From contig CAZEFK010000081.1 of assembly GCA_964511405.1 (NCBI GenBank), positions 1-30,089 on the forward strand: 30,089 bases of DNA, read 5' to 3'. This document shows, piece by piece, positions 29,644 to 30,089 of the stretch. The stretch comes from CAZEFK01 sp964511405 (GTDB taxonomy: Bacteria; Pseudomonadota; Alphaproteobacteria; Elsterales; Elsteraceae). The notes beneath the pieces are model-generated. The model was not told the DNA's origin. It worked only from the letters and a program-made list of their open reading frames with translations, and made no database searches. The stretch's first letter is position 1. Each line of letters opens with the position of its first letter. Both the position numbers and the translations under genes were made by a program.

Positions 29644-30089
29644 CGGCATCCTCGTGGTCGCGATCGTGCTGTCGGGCTGCACGCTGGGCCCGGACTTCGA
29701 GAAGCCGCATGCCTGGTCGCCGCTCGACTGGCTCCCGGCCTCGTGGTTCGGGGGCACCGAGCGCCACGATACCGATCCGGCGCCGGTCGCCAGCACGGTG
29801 GCACCGGCGCCGATCGACCCCCGCTGGTGGACGGTGTTCCACGACGACCAGCTGACCGGCCTGGAGGCCCGGATCGCCGACGCCAATCTGGACGTCCGCG
29901 CCGCCACCATCCGCATCGCCGAGAGCCGCGCCCAGCGCCGCATCACCGCGGCCGATGCGCTGCCGCAGGTCAATGGCGATGCCAGCTACCAGCGCCAACG
30001 GCCGAGCGGCAATGGCGTGATCAGCCTGCTGGGCGGTGGCGCCGGCTCGTCCGGCGGCGGCCCGTCCGGCGCCGGCTCGTCCGGCGGCG
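29633..30089 (+). CDS. Outer-membrane factor lipoprotein (NodT/OprM-like), 5' part only
   Basis: The frame begins at GTG 29633, overlapping the MFS stop, and runs off the window. It encodes a short signal ending in the lipobox LSGC (Cys16), followed by TLGPDFEKP, the classical start of OprM/NodT-type channel lipoproteins. The segment RWWTVFHDDQLTGLEARIADANLDVRAA is the family's first helical part. After QVNGDASYQRQRPSGNG comes a Gly/Ser-rich insertion that includes a 30-bp tandem repeat at the edge. It would be the outer-membrane channel of the adjoining pump. About 150 of an expected ~480 residues are visible. Confidence 0.9.
   Translation, partial: MRRDGILVVAIVLSGCTLGPDFEKPHAWSPLDWLPASWFGGTERHDTDPAPVASTVAPAPIDPRWWTVFHDDQLTGLEARIADANLDVRAATIRIAESRAQRRITAADALPQVNGDASYQRQRPSGNGVISLLGGGAGSSGGGPSGAGSSGG
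30037..30089 (+). repeat. 30-bp tandem repeat coding Gly/Ser in the outer-membrane factor
   Basis: GCCGGCTCGTCCGGCGGCG occurs at 30041-30059 and again at 30071-30089, a 30-bp period, giving GAGSSGGGPS then GAGSSGG. The window ends inside it, so more copies may follow. Confidence 0.7.

Noticed and set aside
27871..29973. 700-codon minus-strand frame opposite the MFS gene
   Set aside because: Composition of an antisense shadow; the MFS protein with DHA2 motifs is on the plus strand.
1..30089. CRISPR arrays, tRNA or rRNA genes, transposons, prophage or att sites
   Set aside because: Reading both strands showed no regular spaced repeats, no tRNA-like cloverleaf, no transposase or integrase motif, and no terminal inverted repeats with target duplications.

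Overview
This is a high-GC window (about 70% G+C by eye) with dense, mostly cytoplasmic and membrane-transport metabolism. The gene set suggests an alphaproteobacterium, plausibly of the Rhodospirillales type. It includes a DUF1127 small protein, a DUF2267 protein beside a two-CBS protein, a MocR regulator, an Opp/Dpp-family sugar-type ABC importer and an EmrAB-OMF drug-efflux operon. The taxonomic placement is inference from gene content and composition. No rRNA, tRNA, CRISPR array, transposase, integrase or phage gene was seen.

Layout. 1-3936: the C-terminal end of an ABC-F ATPase, a divergent Asp/Glu racemase-family protein, a carbonyl-reductase-like SDR whose catalytic Tyr is Asn, the two subunits of a 3-oxoacid CoA-transferase, and a metallophosphoesterase whose GTG start overlaps the transferase stop. 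3998-5086: an exported beta-propeller protein on the minus strand.

5327-14345 is the most coherent block. It holds a LacI-family repressor, then a divergent promoter/operator region with a perfect 12-bp palindrome over the -10 element and a 10/12 copy next to the repressor start. After that comes a tightly packed operon: exported family-5 substrate-binding protein, two permeases, two ATPases, and a cytoplasmic GH39 glycosidase with both catalytic Glu residues. I read it as import of a small glycoside (beta-xyloside or xylo-oligosaccharide-like) followed by hydrolysis inside the cell, repressed by the LacI protein. The ligand is unknown.

14412-17758: a translationally coupled pair of tiny genes (ribbon-helix-helix protein and coiled-coil protein) of unknown role. 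Next are an enolase-superfamily acid-sugar dehydratase overlapping a YdeI/OmdA-like gene on the minus strand, and a divergent DUF2267 / CBS-domain pair. 17762-21086 (minus strand): an SRAP DNA-protein crosslink protein, a cysteine-dioxygenase-like cupin, a ChrA oxyanion transporter and a SIMPL-like exported protein.

21203-24770: an unknown protein, a MerR-type HTH/coiled-coil protein probably co-transcribed with a MocR regulator, and, divergent to MocR, DUF1127 and PhzF-family genes. 24887-26485: a soluble hybrid histidine kinase. 26486-26881: a gene-free gap with small inverted repeats. 26882-30089: an EmrA-like adaptor, a DHA2 MFS pump and the start of an outer-membrane factor lipoprotein cut by the window edge. 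All three overlap and would form one tripartite efflux system.

The most interesting leads are the two-operator LacI/GH39 import operon, the RHH/coiled-coil pair, the thiol-dioxygenase-like gene beside ChrA, and two enzymes with substituted catalytic residues.
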